Shown in pieces: positions 1 through 8,598 of a stretch of DNA of 64,000 nt. The notes beneath the pieces are model-generated. The model saw only the letters and a program-made list of their open reading frames with translations, was not told the origin of the DNA and searched no databases. Position numbers and translations under genes: made by a program. Every line of letters starts with the position of its first letter. Position 1 is the first letter of the stretch. Source of the stretch: Paracoccaceae bacterium (lineage in GTDB: Bacteria; Pseudomonadota; Alphaproteobacteria; Rhodobacterales; Rhodobacteraceae); the NCBI GenBank assembly GCA_012103375.1, contig WLWX01000001.1:3328492-3392491 (forward strand). Reading direction: 5' to 3'.

Positions 1-54
1 AAAAAGCAGAAACTGCGATTGAAAGAAGAAATCTACCGATTATCAGGCGCTTAA
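1..54 (+). CDS. DUF465 (YdcH-like) protein, C-terminal end only
   Basis: The window opens inside a reading frame ending in KLRLKEEIYRLSGA and then TAA. The Lys/Leu/Glu-rich helical end (KxKLxLKxEIxxL) matches the usual C-terminus of small DUF465 coiled-coil proteins, which are about 55-80 residues long and of unknown function. Only the last 17 codons are present, so the family call rests on that short match. Confidence 0.5.
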   Translation, partial: KKQKLRLKEEIYRLSGA

Positions 55-145
55 GAAAGATCCCACGTTCGGGGACTGATCGGATGTGACAGCTGTCGCA
101 GCCGATCAGCGAAGTTTTCGTCGCGCTCCGCACGCCGACCGCCAA

Positions 146-162
146 GGGGGCGACCAGCCCCC
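146..162. terminator. Possible terminator hairpin 3' of phaB
   Basis: GGGGGC (146-151), a 5-nt loop and GCCCCC (157-162) form a strong stem between the DUF465 gene and the convergent phaB stop. No clear T tract follows on either strand, so its function as a terminator is only inferred. Confidence 0.3.
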
Positions 163-189
163 GTTGGGTCGCCGTCAGGCGAATTCGGA

Positions 190-915
190 TCAGGCCAGAT
201 ACTGGCCGCCATTTGCGCTGAGTGTCGCGCCGGTGATGAAACCGGCGTCATCGCTTGTCAGGAAGGCGACGGCGCGGGCAATCTCGTCCGCTTCGCCCAG
301 GCGCCCGACGGGGATTGCAGGCAGGATCACCTCGTCCATCACCTTCTGGGGAATTGTGCTCATCATCTCGGTGTTGATGTAACCAGGTGCGACCACGTTC
401 ACCGTGATGCCTGCGCGCGCGCCTTCCTGGGCCAGGGATTTGGTGAAGCCGATGTCGCCTGCCTTTGATGCGGCATAGTTTGCTTGCGCGAACTGGCCCT
501 TCTGACCGTTGATCGAACTGATGGTGACGATGCGCCCGAATTTCCGCTCGCGCATGCCGCCCCAGACATTGTGGGTCATGTTGAAGACGCCGGTCAGGTT
601 GGTTCCGATGACCTCGTGCCACTGCTCGGGTGTCATCCGGTGGAAGGGCGCGTCGCGGGTGATCCCGGCGTTGTTCACCAGAATATCGACGGGGCCAAGG
701 TCACCTTCAATCTGCGCGATGCCAGCTTTGCAGGCGTCATAGTCGCCGACGGACCACTTGTAAGTCTTGATGCCGGTTTCGGCTGTGAAGGCGGCGGCGG
801 CCTCGTCATTGCCGCCATAGGTCGCGGCAACGTCGCAGCCATCCGCTTTCAGTTTTTTCGCAATTGCTGCGCCGATGCCGCGCGATCCGCCGGTAACCAG
901 GGCCACTCGTGCCAT
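190..915 (-). CDS. phaB: Acetoacetyl-CoA reductase (PhaB/PhbB)
   Basis: This 241-residue SDR reduces acetoacetyl-CoA to (R)-3-hydroxybutyryl-CoA with NADPH, the second step of polyhydroxybutyrate synthesis in the cytoplasm. Visible are the Rossmann motif TGGSRGIG at 8-15, NNAG at 81-84, and the catalytic Ser134, Tyr147 and Lys151 (YAASK). The length is typical for PhaB. The ATG at 915 is chosen because GGAGAG precedes it and the Rossmann motif follows at once; a start 19 codons upstream is possible in frame but has no support. It lies 120 bp downstream of phaA on the same strand, so phaA-phaB is probably one transcript. Confidence 0.95.
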   Translation of the reverse strand: MARVALVTGGSRGIGAAIAKKLKADGCDVAATYGGNDEAAAAFTAETGIKTYKWSVGDYDACKAGIAQIEGDLGPVDILVNNAGITRDAPFHRMTPEQWHEVIGTNLTGVFNMTHNVWGGMRERKFGRIVTISSINGQKGQFAQANYAASKAGDIGFTKSLAQEGARAGITVNVVAPGYINTEMMSTIPQKVMDEVILPAIPVGRLGEADEIARAVAFLTSDDAGFITGATLSANGGQYLA

Positions 916-998
916 GTCGTCTCTCCATTTGATGCAGGTGCGCCATCGGGTCTGCCGAAGCGCAGGTTTCACTTGGTAACAAGATTAGTTATATTGAG

Positions 999-1027
999 TC
1001 ACCTGCGCAATTAAATTACGCAGGTGA
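999..1027. promoter_or_regulatory. 9-bp perfect stem-loop between phaA and phaB
   Basis: TCACCTGCG (999-1007), an 11-nt AT-rich loop and CGCAGGTGA (1019-1027) form a perfect inverted repeat just after the phaA stop. There is no T run on the minus strand after it. It could be an attenuating or mRNA-stabilising hairpin between the two genes, or an operator for phaB. Confidence 0.4.
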
Positions 1028-1035
1028 TATTCGCG

Positions 1036-2211
1036 TTAGCGCTCGACGCACATAGCGACGCCCATGCCGCCGCCGATGCATAGCGTGGCGAGGCCTTTCT
1101 TGGCGTCGCGCCGCTGCATTTCGAACAGCAAGGTGTTCAGGACGCGCGCGCCAGAGGCACCGATCGGGTGGCCAATGGCAATCGCGCCGCCGTTGACGTT
1201 CACAATCGCCGGATCCCAGCCCATGTCCTTGTTCACGGCACAGGCCTGGGCGGCAAACGCCTCATTGGCTTCGACAAGATCAAGATCGCCGACCGACCAA
1301 CCGGCTTTTTCCAGCGCCTTGCGCGACGCATGGATTGGACCGACACCCATGATCGACGGGTCCAGACCGGCGGTGGCATAGCTGGCGATCCGCGCCATCG
1401 GGGTGATGCCGCGTTTCTCGGCGTCATCGGCGCTCATCACCAGAACGCCTGCCGCGCCGTCGTTGATGCCGCTGGCGTTGGCTGCGGTCACGGTGCCGCC
1501 ATCGCGCACGAAGGCAGGGCGCAGTTTCTGCATGCCTTCGATGTTTGCGCCGTGGCGGATGTATTCATCCTTGTCGACCACGATGTCGCCCTTGCGGGTT
1601 TTCACTGTAAATGCCGCGATCTCATCAGCGAACTTGCCAGCGTTCTGCGCAGCTTCGGCCTTGTTCTGGCTGGCGACGGCGAATTCGTCCTGCATATCGC
1701 GGCTGATCTGCCATTTTTCGGCAACGTTTTCAGCCGTCTGGCCCATGTGATAGCCGTTGAACGCATCCCAGAGGCCGTCTTTGATCATCGAGTCGATGAA
1801 TTTCAGGTCGCCCATCTTGTAACCCGCGCGCAGGTTCTGCACATGGGGACTCATCGACATGTTTTCCTGACCGCCAGCGGCGACAATCGAAGCATCACCA
1901 AGCTGCACATTCTGGGCAGCGAGTGCGACGGCGCGCAGGCCCGAACCACAAACCTGGTTGATCCCCCAGGCGGCGCTTTCGATCGGCAGCCCTGCGTTGA
2001 TATGCGCCTGCCGCGCGGGGTTCTGGCCCTGTCCGGCGGTCAGCACCTGCCCCAGAATCGTCTCGCTCACTTCGGATTTGTCGATCCCGGCGCGTTCAAC
2101 CAGCGCTTCCAACATAGTGGCCCCAAGATCATGGGCAGGGGTGTTGGCAAAACTGCCAGAAAAACTGCCGACTGCTGTGCGCGCGGCCGAGGCGATAACG
2201 ACGTTGGTCAT
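1036..2211 (-). CDS. phaA: Acetyl-CoA C-acetyltransferase (beta-ketothiolase, PhaA)
   Basis: This biosynthetic thiolase of 391 residues condenses two acetyl-CoA to acetoacetyl-CoA, the first step of polyhydroxybutyrate synthesis. The nucleophile Cys88 ([10 protein letters not shown]), His348 ([10 protein letters not shown]) and Cys378 (CIGGGMG) are all in place, and the length equals that of the characterised enzymes. The ATG at 2211 has AAGGAG ten bases upstream; an in-frame start 30 codons earlier would add a non-family extension. It is followed by phaB in the same direction. Confidence 0.95.
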   Translation of the reverse strand: MTNVVIASAARTAVGSFSGSFANTPAHDLGATMLEALVERAGIDKSEVSETILGQVLTAGQGQNPARQAHINAGLPIESAAWGINQVCGSGLRAVALAAQNVQLGDASIVAAGGQENMSMSPHVQNLRAGYKMGDLKFIDSMIKDGLWDAFNGYHMGQTAENVAEKWQISRDMQDEFAVASQNKAEAAQNAGKFADEIAAFTVKTRKGDIVVDKDEYIRHGANIEGMQKLRPAFVRDGGTVTAANASGINDGAAGVLVMSADDAEKRGITPMARIASYATAGLDPSIMGVGPIHASRKALEKAGWSVGDLDLVEANEAFAAQACAVNKDMGWDPAIVNVNGGAIAIGHPIGASGARVLNTLLFEMQRRDAKKGLATLCIGGGMGVAMCVER

Positions 2212-2465
2212 GGGATCATGGCTCCTTGGGTCGGTCCGGTGATCGCGCATAGGCGCGGCACGGACGGCTGAACTGCATATTGCGCGGAGTCCTATGGCCA
2301 AGACAGCAATCGCGCAACTGTCAGATGATCGCAGGGAAGCCGGTATTCGCCAAATGCATGTCCAACCGGGGGCCGTTCAGGGGTCAATCGTTTTGGAATC
2401 TCACCTCAGAATGCTTGCGCGATCCGCCTCAGCCCGCCAGCTTTTCTGCAATACCACCCCGGTAT

Positions 2466-3290
2466 TCAGCCAACAGCGCGGATCGAATCGCATGTGTTCC
2501 ACTCAGGCTCAAGCGTCGGAATACCGAAGTAATAGCCTTGCAGACAATCCACCCCAGCCTGGGTTAGCCAGGCGGCATCGGCCGCAGATTCCACCGATTC
2601 GGCCACCGTGAACATCTCAAAATGTTGACCGACGGCCATCATTGCCTGCACCATCACCTGATTGTCCGGGTCATGCGCAATGCCGCGAATGAACTGACCA
2701 TCGATCTTCAGAATATCGAAACAGAACTGCTTGAAATACCGAAACGCGGTATAGCCCGCGCCAAAATCATCAAGCGCAAAGGAAATGCCGCGATCCTGCA
2801 GATCGGCCATGAACACCTGAACGATTTCCGGCACGACGATGGCCGAGCTTTCAGTGATCTCCAGGATCAGGCGCGCAGCGACCGTATGATCCTGCGCCAA
2901 TGCGGCATTCAGCGTATCCGTCCAGCGCGGATAGCCGATCGACCGTGCCGACATGTTGATCGACAGCCGCAGCGCAGGATCAGCGCGCAAGGCCGCGATG
3001 CCGTGTTCTAATGCCAGGCAGTCAATAACGCGCCCCAGTTCCTGCGTTTCCACTGCATCAATGAAGTCGCGCGCAGGGATGACCCGGCCAACCGGATCCA
3101 GAATGCGGATCAGCCCCTCATAAAACGCCACCCGGTCCGGGCGCGCCGACTGGATGACGGGCTGAAACGCCAGGCGCACGGATTTACGCTCCACCGCATC
3201 GCGCACCATTGTCACCGTGTCGCGCTGTCGTCGCGCCACGGCAGCCGCAAGCGGGCTTTCCATGCCGTGCGGCACCGCTGTCATGTCCAT
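2466..3290 (-). CDS. EAL-domain c-di-GMP phosphodiesterase
   Basis: A stand-alone EAL protein of 274 residues with no GGDEF or sensor domain and no membrane segment, expected to hydrolyse c-di-GMP in the cytoplasm. The signature reads EGL (Glu58) instead of EAL. The metal and catalytic set otherwise seems complete: Asn112 (INMS), Glu144 (LEITES), Asp174-Asp175 (DDFGAGYT), Lys195 (LKID), Glu231 (VAESVES) and Gln251. Loop 6 is slightly degenerate (GAG for GTG). Activity is therefore likely but not certain. The IS3 element lies about 140 bp upstream of its start and could have separated it from its original promoter context. Confidence 0.88.
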   Translation of the reverse strand: MDMTAVPHGMESPLAAAVARRQRDTVTMVRDAVERKSVRLAFQPVIQSARPDRVAFYEGLIRILDPVGRVIPARDFIDAVETQELGRVIDCLALEHGIAALRADPALRLSINMSARSIGYPRWTDTLNAALAQDHTVAARLILEITESSAIVVPEIVQVFMADLQDRGISFALDDFGAGYTAFRYFKQFCFDILKIDGQFIRGIAHDPDNQVMVQAMMAVGQHFEMFTVAESVESAADAAWLTQAGVDCLQGYYFGIPTLEPEWNTCDSIRAVG

Positions 3291-3431
3291 CTGCGACCTC
3301 GCCCAGTTAGAGTGCTCAGGGTCTCAGATGAGGCCCTACGTCCTAAGAATTCGTTAATGGTCGCATTTTGTTCCAATTTGAGGTAACTCGGAGCAATTCT
3401 GCCAACTGATTGAAAACGCAAGGAACACTGT

Positions 3432-4328
3432 CTAGCCCCCAAGTTCTGGGCCATTTCTGATTAGAGTTTCTGGCATTGGTGGTCGCATGTTCAGAGCCTG
3501 GTGCGGACGTGTGTGGTTGTACTGCTTAAGCCAATGATTGATGACGATCTGTGCCTGTTTCGTTGTTGTGAACCATTCAGCGTTGAGGATCTCGTGCCGG
3601 AGAGTGCCGTTGAACCTCTCGTTGTATCCGTTTTCCCAAGGGGACCCCGGATAGATTCTAATTGGTCGAACACCAACGCGAACCAACCACTCCTGCATCG
3701 CCTTGGCTACGAACTCTGGGCCGTTGTCGGAGCGGATATACTCCGGCGTGCCATGGCAGAGGAGCAGCGGATATAGCGCCTCCAGAACATCTTCGGCGCC
3801 CATCCTGCTGCGAACTTCCACGGCCAGGGCCTGCCGGGTGTACTCATCCAGAACGGTCAGCATCTTGTAGCTCCGGCCATTGCTGAGCTTGTCGTGAACG
3901 AAGTCGATGCTCCAGATGTGGTTCGGATGCGTCGGCCTGAGGCGAATGATCGAGCTGTCCTTGTGATAAAGCCGTCTGCGCTTCCTGTGCCGCTGCGGGA
4001 GTTGCAGTCCTTCTTCCTGCCAGAGACGCTCAACCTTCTTATGATTGACCCGCCAGCCCTCGATGCGCAGGAGTTCCGAAACTTTACGATAGCCGTAGCG
4101 CCCATATTGCTTGGCCAGGCGGATCAAAGCGAGCCGTAGAGCATCATCGTCTTTTGGCGCGGGTCGATATTGCAGAGAGTTTCGCGCCAGACCGACGACC
4201 CGGCAGGTCCTCCGCTCCGAGGTCGCGAGCTTTTGGCGCGTATGAATAACGGCCTGACGGAGCTCCCCAGTCGTCAGGCCCTGGGCTTTAAGTAGTTCAG
4301 GCTTTCTTTGAGGATCAGCTTGTCCAAT
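3432..4328 (-). CDS. IS3-family transposase OrfB (DDE integrase)
   Basis: The catalytic DDE domain of an IS3 transposase. The triad is visible as Asp in WSIDFVHD, Asp in RSDNGPEF and Glu in ENGYNERFNG. The frame is open from about 4328, inside orfA, down to 3432. It lies in the -1 frame relative to orfA and lacks a good internal ATG near its start, so it is probably made as an OrfAB fusion by programmed -1 frameshifting. A shorter product could begin at TTG 4127. The exact slippery site is not obvious. Confidence 0.85.
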   Translation of the reverse strand: MGQADPQRKPELLKAQGLTTGELRQAVIHTRQKLATSERRTCRVVGLARNSLQYRPAPKDDDALRLALIRLAKQYGRYGYRKVSELLRIEGWRVNHKKVERLWQEEGLQLPQRHRKRRRLYHKDSSIIRLRPTHPNHIWSIDFVHDKLSNGRSYKMLTVLDEYTRQALAVEVRSRMGAEDVLEALYPLLLCHGTPEYIRSDNGPEFVAKAMQEWLVRVGVRPIRIYPGSPWENGYNERFNGTLRHEILNAEWFTTTKQAQIVINHWLKQYNHTRPHQALNMRPPMPETLIRNGPELGG

Positions 4329-4585
4329 TCAAGCTCAGCGACGATCTTCTTGAGACGCCCATTCTCCTTTTCCAGGCTGCGCATCTCCGACAACTGCGAC
4401 CGTCCCATACCACCAAACCGTTTCCGCCAGTTGTAATATGTCGCATCGCTGATGCCGACGCTACGACACGCCGATGCAACGTCACTTCCTCCCGTCAGCT
4501 TCAGCTCAATCTCACGCAGCAGCTTCAATACATCTTCGTCCGAATGCCGTTTCCGTGCCATTACATATTCCCCTCTCAAGACCAA
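4274..4585 (-). CDS. IS3-family transposase OrfA (HTH)
   Basis: A 103-residue (or 95, from the second Met) OrfA. It has the helix-turn-helix GISDATYYNWRKRFGGM that binds the inverted repeats, followed by a leucine-zipper-like segment (LEKENGRLKKIVAELELDKLIL) used for multimerisation. The last 15 or so codons overlap the OrfB frame, as in other IS3 elements. Confidence 0.88.
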   Translation of the reverse strand: MVLRGEYVMARKRHSDEDVLKLLREIELKLTGGSDVASACRSVGISDATYYNWRKRFGGMGRSQLSEMRSLEKENGRLKKIVAELELDKLILKESLNYLKPRA

Positions 4586-4602
4586 TGTAGTGGCCCAGTT
4601 TT

Positions 4603-4615
4603 AGGGGGGAAGGAC
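4603..4615 (+). promoter_or_regulatory. SD-like sequence for tag supplied by the IS3 terminal repeat
   Basis: The right inverted repeat of the IS reads GGGGGGAAGGACA on the plus strand and ends 6 bp before the tag ATG. AAGGA is 8 bp from the start codon, so the element itself now provides the ribosome-binding site of tag. This follows from position; translation efficiency is inferred. Confidence 0.5.
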
Positions 4616-4622
4616 ACCACTG

Positions 4623-5189
4623 ATGAATGAACGCTGCGATTGGTGCGGGGATGATCCGCTGTATGTGGCCTATCATGACACCGAATGGGGTGTGCCCGAA
4701 CGTGACAGCCGCGCCCTGTGGGAGAAACTGATTCTCGACGGGTTTCAGGCCGGGCTGGCCTGGATCACCATCCTGAAAAAGCGCGAAAGCTTTCGCGCGG
4801 CGTTCCAGGGTTTTGATCCGAACGTCATCGCTGGCTGGGGTGAGGCCGAAGTGACGCGCCTGCTTGCCGATCCGGGCATCGTGCGGCACCGGGGCAAGAT
4901 CGAAGCCACGATCAGCAACGCCCGCGCCTGGCAGAAGATCGAGGCGGAACAGGGTTTCGACACCTTCCTGTGGTCTTATGTGGGCGGCACGCCACTGGTG
5001 AACCACCCAAAGACAATGGCCGATGTTCCCGCGCAGACCGCTTTGTCGCAACAGGTCAGCAAGGACCTCAAGAAAGCCGGATTCAAGTTTTGCGGCCCGA
5101 CGATTGTTTATGCCTTCATGCAGGCGAGTGGTCTGATCAATGACCACATGGTCGGCTGCGCGCGCCACGAACAGGTTCAGCGCCTCTAG
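4623..5189 (+). CDS. tag: DNA-3-methyladenine glycosylase I (Tag)
   Basis: A 188-residue base-excision repair enzyme that removes 3-methyladenine from alkylated DNA. The zinc ligands of the family are present as Cys5, His18, His175 and Cys179, and the conserved blocks YHDTEWGVP, FQAGLAWITILKKRE and GIVRHRGKI can be read. The residue matching the E. coli active-site Glu38 is Asp39 (ILDGFQAG). The gene starts 6 bp after the IS3 element, so its native upstream region has been displaced. It converges with the RND permease gene 13 bp downstream. Confidence 0.93.
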   Translation: MNERCDWCGDDPLYVAYHDTEWGVPERDSRALWEKLILDGFQAGLAWITILKKRESFRAAFQGFDPNVIAGWGEAEVTRLLADPGIVRHRGKIEATISNARAWQKIEAEQGFDTFLWSYVGGTPLVNHPKTMADVPAQTALSQQVSKDLKKAGFKFCGPTIVYAFMQASGLINDHMVGCARHEQVQRL

Positions 5190-5202
5190 CCGGGGTTGCA
5201 GA

Positions 5203-8200
5203 TCAACCCGCGCGCCGCTGTCCGGTGGTTGCGACGATCAGTGCCACGGCCCCATAGGCCAACACCGCCAACGCGGCCACACCGGCAACAAACAGCGCCG
5301 CAGCCATAACCGGTGATCCCGTGTCGCCACCTGCGAGTGCGCTCAGCGGACCGGGCATTGCCCCCGTGGCCAGCGTCCAGCCGATGGTCGCGGCAAACCA
5401 ACCAGCGGCCAGCAGGGCGGTCAGGCGTGTCGCAATCCCGGCTGCCCCGGCCCGCCCGGTCAGGGCGCGTCGCACCGACTGCAACTGCCGGCGCACATCG
5501 TGCTGCATCGCCATCAGCGACGGCACCACCAGCAACACCAGCACCATGCCAAAACCCAGACCATAGACCAGCGTGATCACCGTCGGCTTCAGGAATTGCG
5601 CCTGTGCTGACCGCTCGAACAGCAGCGGCGTCAGCCCAAGAACCGTGGTCAGCGTGGTCAGCAACACCGGGCGCAGCCGATCCGCCGCCCCGTCGATAAT
5701 CGCCGGAAACAGGCCCCGATCCTGGGCATAATCGTCAATCGTTGTCACCAGCACGATGGAATCGTTGATGATGATCCCGGTCATCCCGATCAGCCCGACG
5801 ACCGTGAACATGCTCAGCGGGACCTCCCAGGCGACATGGCCGTAGATCGTCCCGATCAGCCCAAACGGAATGATCGCCATCACCACCATCGGCCGCGTCC
5901 AGCTGGAGAAGATCCACCCCAGCACCAGATAGATCCCCGCCAGACACAGAACCAACCCGGTCAGCGCATCGCTGAGGAACCGGTTTTCCTGTTCCGCAAG
6001 ACCGCCCATCCGGGTGACAACGCCAAAATCCTCTTCCAGTTTGGGCAGAATAGTCTCTTGCAGCGCCTGCATGATCGCCTGCGCGCGGGCCGGATCATCC
6101 TCGGACACATCACCGGTGACCGAAACGACGCGCAGACCGTTCTCTCGCCGGACCGTCGAAAACCCGGCGCGTCGGTCGACCGACACGATGTCGGCCAGGT
6201 TCACATAGGTCCCCGACCCGGTACGCACCTGCGTCCGGTCCAGGAAATCCGCCGTCAGCTCCCCCTCGGGCAGTTCCACCCGGATGCTGGCCGAGCGTGT
6301 GCCATCCGGGAAGGTTGCCGCTTCGATGCCGTTCAGGCGGTTCCGCAGAACCCGGCCCAACTCGTCAATGGTGATCCCCAGCGCAAGACCCTGCGGCGTG
6401 AGGTCTAGGATCAGTTCTTCCTTGTCGAAGGCCAGGCTATCCTCGACCGCCGATACTTCGGGGAATTGCGCAACGCTGGTCTTCAGGTCTTCGGCCGCCG
6501 CCTTCAGCGTCTCAGCGGACGACCCGAAAAGTTCGACGTCCAGCGCATCACCGCCCGGGCCGGACCGCCAGCCGCGAAAGCTGATGGTTTCCAGCAGCAG
6601 ATGGCGTGGCACCGCGTCCTGCAAAGCGGCCACAAATGCGAAAGAGGAATAGGGCCGCAAGTCTGCATCAATCAGCTCAATCGCGACCGAGCCCAGAAGT
6701 GAGGCATCCTTGGTGTCCACGCCTGACAGCCCGCGCCCGGTGGTCCCGCCAATCTCGGCAATCACATAATCCAGCGGATTGCGCCCATGCTCGGCCTCAT
6801 ACGTTGCGCCAAGCTCCTCAACCGTGTTCTGCAAGGTCCGCATCATCGCCAGCGTATCGGCCCGCGTCGCCCCTTCGGTCATCGCGAAATTGCCCGAGAC
6901 TGACCCGCGTTCCGGCGCGTTGAAGAACCGCCATTGCACATCACCGCGAATGAAGATCGACACCTGGCTGGCAAGGATCACGATCACCCCGGCAATCACC
7001 GGATAGCGCGCCCAGATCACCCCGGCCATCAGCGGGCGGAACAGATTCTCGCGCAACCAGGAAAACCCGCGGTTCACCACCCGGCTGGGGAAATCATACC
7101 AATGTTCCCTGGCCGAATGCTTCAGCGCATGCGCCATATGGTTCGGCAGGATCAGAAAACACTCAACGAGTGAGGCGATCAGAACCACGATCACTGTAAA
7201 CGGGATGTCCTTGATCAAGTCGCCAAAGCGTCCGCCGACCGCAACAAGACCGAAAAACGCGATCACCGTCGTCAGCGTGGCCGAGAAGACCGGCGGGAAC
7301 ATCCGCCGCGCGGCGTTCTCTGCCGCCGTCGTCGGGTCTTCACCAAGGCGTCGCACGCGGAAATCCGCATGCTCACCCACGACAATCGCGTCATCCACCA
7401 CGATCCCCAACGTGATGATCAGCACAAAAAGCGAGATCATGTTGATCGTCAGCCCAAAGGCGAACATCAGCGCGAAGGTCGCGGTCACCGCCACCGGAAT
7501 GCCGGCGGCAACCCAGAATGCCGTGCGCGCGTTCAGGAACAGGAACAGCAGCCCGACAACCAGCGCCAGACCCAGCGCGCCGTTATCCAGCAGCAACTTC
7601 AAACGCCCGGTGATCGCCTCGGCCCTTGTGCGGATCAGATCGATATTCACCTCTGCGGGCAGGGTCAGAACCATGTCGGCGGCCACCGCCTCGACCTGAC
7701 GCTGCATGCCAATCGCGTCACCCCGATCCGTGCGGTCCACCCGAATGGAAATCGCCGGATCCGGCCCGACGAAATAGGCGCGATTGCGGTCAATCCCCTC
7801 GCTGCGCACGGTCGCGACATCGCCAATCCGCAGCTTCGATCCATCGGGGTTCGAGCGTAGGACAATATCGGCGATCTGCGCGGAACTGCGCTTGGCCACC
7901 CCGGTGCGCACCCGCGCGGTGCCTGCGACATCTCCGGCAGGATCCGCCTCAGCCTCGGCAGCGATGGCCGAGGCGATGGCCGCCATGGTCAGATCGTGCC
8001 GGATCAAACTGATCGAGGGGACTTCGACCACCACCTCGGGCGCGGCGACCCCCCGGATCGTGGTCCTTGTGACCCCCTCGGCGAATAAACGGGCGACGAA
8101 TTCATCGGCGAAACGGCCCAGTTGATCAACGCCGACCGGCCCTGTGATCACAACGTCGGTGACCCGGTCGCGCCAGGCACCGCGCCGCACGTTGGGATCC

Positions 8201-8595
8201 TCGGCATCCTCGGGCAGATTGCTGACCGCATCGACGGCGGCCTGCACATCATCCGCCGCCCGCGCCATATCCCAGCCCGGTTCAAACTCCAGCGTGATCG
8301 AGGCATTGCCTTCGCGCGACCGCGCCGTCGAGCTTTCGACACCTTCGACGGTCAACAACGCCGGTTCCATCAATTGCACGATGGCGGCGTCCACATCATC
8401 GGCCCCGGCGCCGTCCCAGCGGACGCTTACGGTGACATCGTCGATGATCACATCGGGGAAAAACTGGCTGCGCATCTGCGGCAGGGCGGTCAGCCCCAGC
8501 ACCATCATCACAACCAGCAGCAGGTTGGCCGCCGTCCAATGGCGCGCAAAATATCCAAGGATGCCGCCGGTCCCCTCAAACCGCCGCATCGCCAT
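5203..8595 (-). CDS. RND-family efflux permease (AcrB-type)
   Basis: A 1130-residue inner-membrane proton/drug antiporter of the tripartite RND efflux class. The proton-relay aspartates are Asp401-Asp402 in GIVVDDAIVVGEH (TM4), with paired large periplasmic loops after TM1 and TM7 and a second GMTGIIINDSIVL segment. About 100 extra residues after the last canonical helix contain two or three further predicted membrane helices, longer than usual AcrB. GGGAGG precedes the ATG at 8595. The membrane-fusion gene ends 3 bp upstream, so the two are co-transcribed. No outer-membrane TolC partner or regulator is adjacent. The substrate is unknown. Confidence 0.93.
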   Translation of the reverse strand: MAMRRFEGTGGILGYFARHWTAANLLLVVMMVLGLTALPQMRSQFFPDVIIDDVTVSVRWDGAGADDVDAAIVQLMEPALLTVEGVESSTARSREGNASITLEFEPGWDMARAADDVQAAVDAVSNLPEDAEDPNVRRGAWRDRVTDVVITGPVGVDQLGRFADEFVARLFAEGVTRTTIRGVAAPEVVVEVPSISLIRHDLTMAAIASAIAAEAEADPAGDVAGTARVRTGVAKRSSAQIADIVLRSNPDGSKLRIGDVATVRSEGIDRNRAYFVGPDPAISIRVDRTDRGDAIGMQRQVEAVAADMVLTLPAEVNIDLIRTRAEAITGRLKLLLDNGALGLALVVGLLFLFLNARTAFWVAAGIPVAVTATFALMFAFGLTINMISLFVLIITLGIVVDDAIVVGEHADFRVRRLGEDPTTAAENAARRMFPPVFSATLTTVIAFFGLVAVGGRFGDLIKDIPFTVIVVLIASLVECFLILPNHMAHALKHSAREHWYDFPSRVVNRGFSWLRENLFRPLMAGVIWARYPVIAGVIVILASQVSIFIRGDVQWRFFNAPERGSVSGNFAMTEGATRADTLAMMRTLQNTVEELGATYEAEHGRNPLDYVIAEIGGTTGRGLSGVDTKDASLLGSVAIELIDADLRPYSSFAFVAALQDAVPRHLLLETISFRGWRSGPGGDALDVELFGSSAETLKAAAEDLKTSVAQFPEVSAVEDSLAFDKEELILDLTPQGLALGITIDELGRVLRNRLNGIEAATFPDGTRSASIRVELPEGELTADFLDRTQVRTGSGTYVNLADIVSVDRRAGFSTVRRENGLRVVSVTGDVSEDDPARAQAIMQALQETILPKLEEDFGVVTRMGGLAEQENRFLSDALTGLVLCLAGIYLVLGWIFSSWTRPMVVMAIIPFGLIGTIYGHVAWEVPLSMFTVVGLIGMTGIIINDSIVLVTTIDDYAQDRGLFPAIIDGAADRLRPVLLTTLTTVLGLTPLLFERSAQAQFLKPTVITLVYGLGFGMVLVLLVVPSLMAMQHDVRRQLQSVRRALTGRAGAAGIATRLTALLAAGWFAATIGWTLATGAMPGPLSALAGGDTGSPVMAAALFVAGVAALAVLAYGAVALIVATTGQRRAG

Positions 8596-8598
8596 GGC

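Larger units (their letters stand above)
3429..4616 (-). mobile_element. IS3-family insertion sequence (1.19 kb, apparently intact)
   Basis: The element is bounded by imperfect terminal inverted repeats. The left end reads TGTCTAGCCCCC and the reverse complement of the right end reads TGTCCTTCCCCCC, and both continue to CTGGGCCA about 25 bp in. It carries the two overlapping IS3 frames on the minus strand. The orfB stop codon lies inside the left repeat. Ends are TG...CA as usual. A clean target duplication is not seen: CAC occurs at both flanks but one base out of register, so the end assignment may be off by one or the duplication has decayed. Confidence 0.85.

Noticed and set aside
1168-2271. 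Long open frames opposite phaA, fhs (47725-49182) and fdhA (52334-54076)
   Set aside because: These are antisense shadows of strongly coding GC-rich genes, with His/Arg/Gln-rich composition and no SD or family motif.
3426-4620. CAC as target duplication of the IS3 element
   Set aside because: The copies flank the element one base out of register with TG...CA ends; too short to be convincing.
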